Positions 21,261 through 24,145 of a stretch of DNA of 24,145 bases are shown one piece after another; position 1 is the first letter of the stretch; each line of letters starts with the position of its first letter. Under the pieces are notes generated by a model. The model saw only the letters and a program-made list of their open reading frames with translations, was not told the DNA's origin and ran no database searches. A program made the translations under genes and the position numbers. Origin of the DNA: Rhizophagus sp. LPA8_4_AMF (Eukaryota > Glomeromycota > Glomeromycetes > Glomerales > Glomeraceae); the NCBI GenBank assembly GCA_021464525.1, contig JADRCO010000960.1:1-24145 (forward strand), written 5' to 3'.

Positions 21261-21512
21261 ATGTCTTCAACCCAAAATGGAGCCTTAAACATGCTTATTG
21301 ACAGCAATGTTGTAAGCAGAAGAAATGTCAATAATTGGGAAAGACAAAACCAACTTATGAGAAGACGAATTATTTATAAGTTATATCAAAAGGGTTCTCA
21401 ACCTAACGCCCCTATCGATAATCAAGATATGTTGAATCTTATGGCAAATATTCCTCCTCAAATTATCAATAACGATATGATAAGCCAGTTCTTCAACGGA
21501 TTTTCATTTTAG
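21261..21512 (+). CDS. Small basic protein, member 3 of the small-protein family
   Basis: An intronless 83-residue frame from ATG (21261, context CAAAAATGT) to TAG. Composition is Asn/Gln/Arg-rich and codon use is more balanced than in surrounding DNA. RR at 20-21 and RRR at 34-36 give a basic middle. The C-terminus has L58-N59, then IP at 64-65, QII at 67-69, ND at 71-72, I74 and FFNG at 77-80. This closely matches the 64-residue protein at 4732-4926 and, more weakly, the protein at 12396-12794. There is no signal peptide or transmembrane segment, so it is probably cytosolic or nuclear. An AATAAA at 21566-21571, about 54 nt after the stop, is a plausible polyadenylation signal. I do not recognise the family; function unknown. 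Confidence 0.7.
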   Translation: MSSTQNGALNMLIDSNVVSRRNVNNWERQNQLMRRRIIYKLYQKGSQPNAPIDNQDMLNLMANIPPQIINNDMISQFFNGFSF

Positions 21513-21565
21513 ACTAGGTAAACGCTTATTATGCAAATTATTTTTTATTGTTCTTTTTTTTAAAA

Positions 21566-21571
21566 AATAAA
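21566..21571 (+). terminator. Candidate polyadenylation signal
   Basis: AATAAA about 54 nt after the stop codon of the small gene at 21261-21512. It is a frequent word in this DNA, so support is only positional. Confidence 0.3.
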
Positions 21572-23550
21572 TAATTATTAATCACGTGTGGTAATTATTA
21601 TTTTGAATATTTAGTGATGAAAATCTTTTCTACATATTTTCGCGTTATCAATCGGGTGGTCTTGGTTCTTACCGATTTTTTATATGTAAAAGACCGTTAA
21701 ATTTTTTTAAGATTATAATGATTATGATTTTTATGATTTACATTATTGTCTCTATTACAGTTTTATATAGTATGTTAAATGTTGTATAATCAATAACCCA
21801 TGTCATTATAAGATTGTTATTAAATAAAATGTTTTAATTTGCTCAACGTTAATATTGAAATATCGCACCATACACCTTTCACTCATTGATTTTACGTTAA
21901 AAAGGGTTAGTATGAGCATGATGGGAATAATCGATTTTAAAAATTATGTTCCCATGATAAAATAAAAATTATTTAACACGCCAAATGGTTGGTTTTTTGA
22001 CAAATATTTGGATAAAAGACCGCATTCCTACCTATCTTTCGGATCAAATCGGGTACACAAATCGGGAATTTAATTAAGATCTTCAAATTGTATTTTTGTA
22101 AACAAAAAAAAATTTAAGCCCTCACATAGAGATAATCTCCCCCAGATCTTCAATAGTGCAAAAATAATTAATACAAATTATGTAGATTAATTCTAGTAGG
22201 TTAATTAACCAAATTTATAATTAGCGGTTAATTTATTATCCCTACCATATTAGTAAGGTACGGTACATATAAATTCATAATTTTTTTTATCCTTGTTATT
22301 TCATCATAAATAAATATCAAATAATGGATATCTATAGCCTAAAAACCGAATTTTAATGTTTAAATTTAATGTGACGTGTTGACGGACGTTATGAACTCGC
22401 TTTATGCATTTATATATTTGATATTTATCTATCAAGTATCAAGTTCTTTTTTTAAAAAAATTTCTTTTTGCTCATTCAATTTACAATTTACGTAGATTTA
22501 TATTTCTATTTTTTTATGACGCTCGTTAAAATTTCAAAAGTAATTAGAAATTTTTACTTGGATATTATCTTTTTCTGAGAGGGGGAAGAAAAGTGGTAGC
22601 ATCATAAACATGTAGTATCTGACTATTTATATACAGATGGTAAAATTAAATAAAAAAAAAATTTTAGAAGAGGAAAGAATCTAATTTATAATATCAAATC
22701 ATAATAAAAATTATCAGGTTTTACGTCTTAAAAAGGCGAATTATTAGATTTATAATAATTTGATAAAATTGTTTTTGGGTCGTGAAAAATAAAGAAAAAT
22801 AAAGGAAGTTGTTGAATTCATATTATTAAATTCTTTAAACGTTCAGTTGCATATCGCAACCTAATAACTTAATTAACATTTTAAATTAAAATTACTTAAG
22901 TAAATTCATTGATAAAATGAGATGCAATTTTCAAATCTTTATTAAACCAGCGCCAAGTGTAGATAGAATTTTAGTCACTTGCATGTGACTATCATGATGT
23001 GGCTATTATCACATGATAGGACAATCGTTTATATTATTATACAGTAGATAATTAAGCGCGTATTGCTTTAGCATATTTTTTTTTTTATATTAAATAAATT
23101 TATATATATTCCAGACTGAAATATCGACTCTCATTGATATGACATATCAGCGGATGGTCTATTATGATAACATTTTTTAATTACCATGGAGGCTATTCGC
23201 GCTATCACATGTATAACTATAAGGAATAATAAAACTATTATACTAAAAAAATTTGACCGTTTACACACTACCTTACTGATGTTTATATTAGTTTGTGTAA
23301 AATCGGAGATTTAAATATAATTACTCATTACTCATACGAAAAAAATTACTCAAATTGAAAAATAGTTACTCATGAGTCATAACATGTCATATGTAATAAA
23401 CAAACATTCAATACCTTTCTTGTTTGTTAGGTTTACTTTTCTCGGTCCTTAAGTCCTCACTTTTCTTCAGAATTTACACGCGTATTTACATCATATCTAA
23501 TAGAAATTATAAAAAAAACACCAACTAAATTTATTTTGTCCTTTTCTACA
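21572..23550. other. Intergenic spacer with short palindromes
   Basis: No gene was recognised. It contains a 12-bp palindrome GGTTAATTAACC at 22199-22210, two adjacent hairpins at 22973-23019, and a run of TTACTCAT words at 23321-23373 (both described as findings). Confidence 0.45.
22973..23019. repeat. Two adjacent short hairpins
   Basis: AGTCAC (22973-22978) pairs with GTGACT (22985-22990) across a 6-nt loop. The overlapping CTATCATG (22989-22996) pairs with CATGATAG (23012-23019). Both stems are perfect. Confidence 0.5.
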
Positions 23551-23557
23551 CATGTCG

Positions 23558-23920
23558 GTCTTCTCTTTTTTTTCAAACTTTCCTTTTTTCAGTCTACTTC
23601 TTTCTCGTTGTCCTGGATGTCCCGATCAATATACATTTGACGAAGGTTTACGTAACGATTGCATAATCAGAAGGTTTGTTTATTCCGAATCAGTTATTTT
23701 AATAAATACTCTTCAGTTACCATTAACTAATCGTCTGCTCTTTTTTTTTGTCTTCTCTTTTTCTCAGACTTTCGCTTTTTCAGTCTACTCCTTTTTTTTA
23801 TTTTATTTTTTTTTTTTGATTCTCTTATTTCTAGGACTACTATTCTTTTTTCAGACTTCTCTTTTCGGACTTCTCTCTTTTTTTATGGTTTCTCTTTTTT
23901 TTTCAGCCTTTTTTTTTTAG
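23558..23920. repeat. Pyrimidine-rich tract containing a 192-bp-period duplication
   Basis: GTCTTCTCTTTTT..., followed by CAxACTTTC and TTTTTCAGTCTACT, occurs at about 23558-23602 and again at 23750-23792. Between the copies lies about 140 bp of more balanced sequence. From 23840 to 23920 further TTCAGACTTCTC-like words follow. A 122-codon plus-strand frame spans the tract, but it is almost entirely Phe/Leu/Ser from the pyrimidine repeat and is not accepted as a gene. Confidence 0.6.
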
Positions 23921-24145
23921 GATTTGACTATATGAAATACTTATAAAATTGACGCACCTATACCTGGGAAGTTGGGTTAGACTATATCTTTCCAAAAATC
24001 CGCGCATACATCTTTTTGCGTGACTTGACACCGGTATAATAAAAAAGGGCAAATATGAAAAATAGTATAAGGTACTATCTATCATTAAATGCTGTGAAGG
24101 TTGTTGAGAGACAATTCCAAGTGCATCTAATCGATTACTGCATCC
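23921..24145. other. Right end, nothing firmly recognised
   Basis: This stretch is slightly richer in G+C, including CCGCGCATACATCTTTTTGC at 23999-24018. A 60-codon minus-strand frame at 23903-24085 has no good start and its length is expected by chance. It may be a fragment of a dispersed repeat that continues beyond the window. Confidence 0.3.

Noticed and set aside
23552-23920. 122-codon Phe/Leu/Ser-rich plus-strand frame resembling a membrane protein
   Set aside because: Hydrophobicity is a by-product of the duplicated pyrimidine tract; stops are rare in such DNA.
23903-24085. 60-codon minus-strand frame
   Set aside because: Non-ATG-like start, no motif, chance length.

Overview
The window is strongly A+T-rich eukaryotic DNA (about three quarters A+T by eye), with short phase-0 spliceosomal introns of about 80-230 nt, long homopolymer and TA tracts, and few genes. 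It looks like an arbuscular mycorrhizal fungus of the Rhizophagus type (Glomeromycotina). This rests on overall texture, on a protein kinase with an N-terminal Cys4 motif and an H-S-G-N-I-L catalytic-loop signature of the kind greatly expanded in those genomes, and on a small tetraspan protein starting with a CCxCIPLRxG motif. The assignment is from recall, not from a search.

Layout. Positions 1-983 hold repeat DNA: a 246-bp inverted-repeat element (121-366), a cluster of perfect palindromes (376-507), and a GAAATG-rich element with degenerate terminal inverted repeats (545-910). Positions 984-2498 (minus) encode a two-exon, 427-residue protein kinase-like gene. Its catalytic Asp is replaced by Asn, and its intron carries a 116-bp MITE with a TA target duplication. 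Positions 4732-4926 (minus) encode a 64-residue basic protein behind a 51-nt poly(dA) leader. A decayed ORF lies at 5282-5536. From about 6.5 to 9.7 kb there is a diverged tandem duplication with a period near 1.3 kb, plus a MITE at 6988-7136. Positions 12396-12794 (minus) encode a second small basic protein, probably with a small second exon beyond a (TA)n-bearing intron. The region from 12.8 to 18.16 kb is mostly gene-free. Positions 18167-19018 (plus) encode a four-exon, 201-residue tetraspan membrane protein ending in a PPxY motif. Positions 21261-21512 (plus) encode a third small basic protein. The right end (23.5-23.9 kb) has a duplicated pyrimidine tract.

The most interesting signal is that the three small genes appear to be one undescribed family. 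Each has a basic, arginine-rich middle and a C-terminal motif of the form (L/I)P...I/V-x-x-F-(F/Y)-x-G, and they are scattered over 16 kb in both orientations. I see no operon-like or pathway link between the kinase-like gene, the tetraspan gene and this family. No tRNA, rRNA or CRISPR array was recognised.
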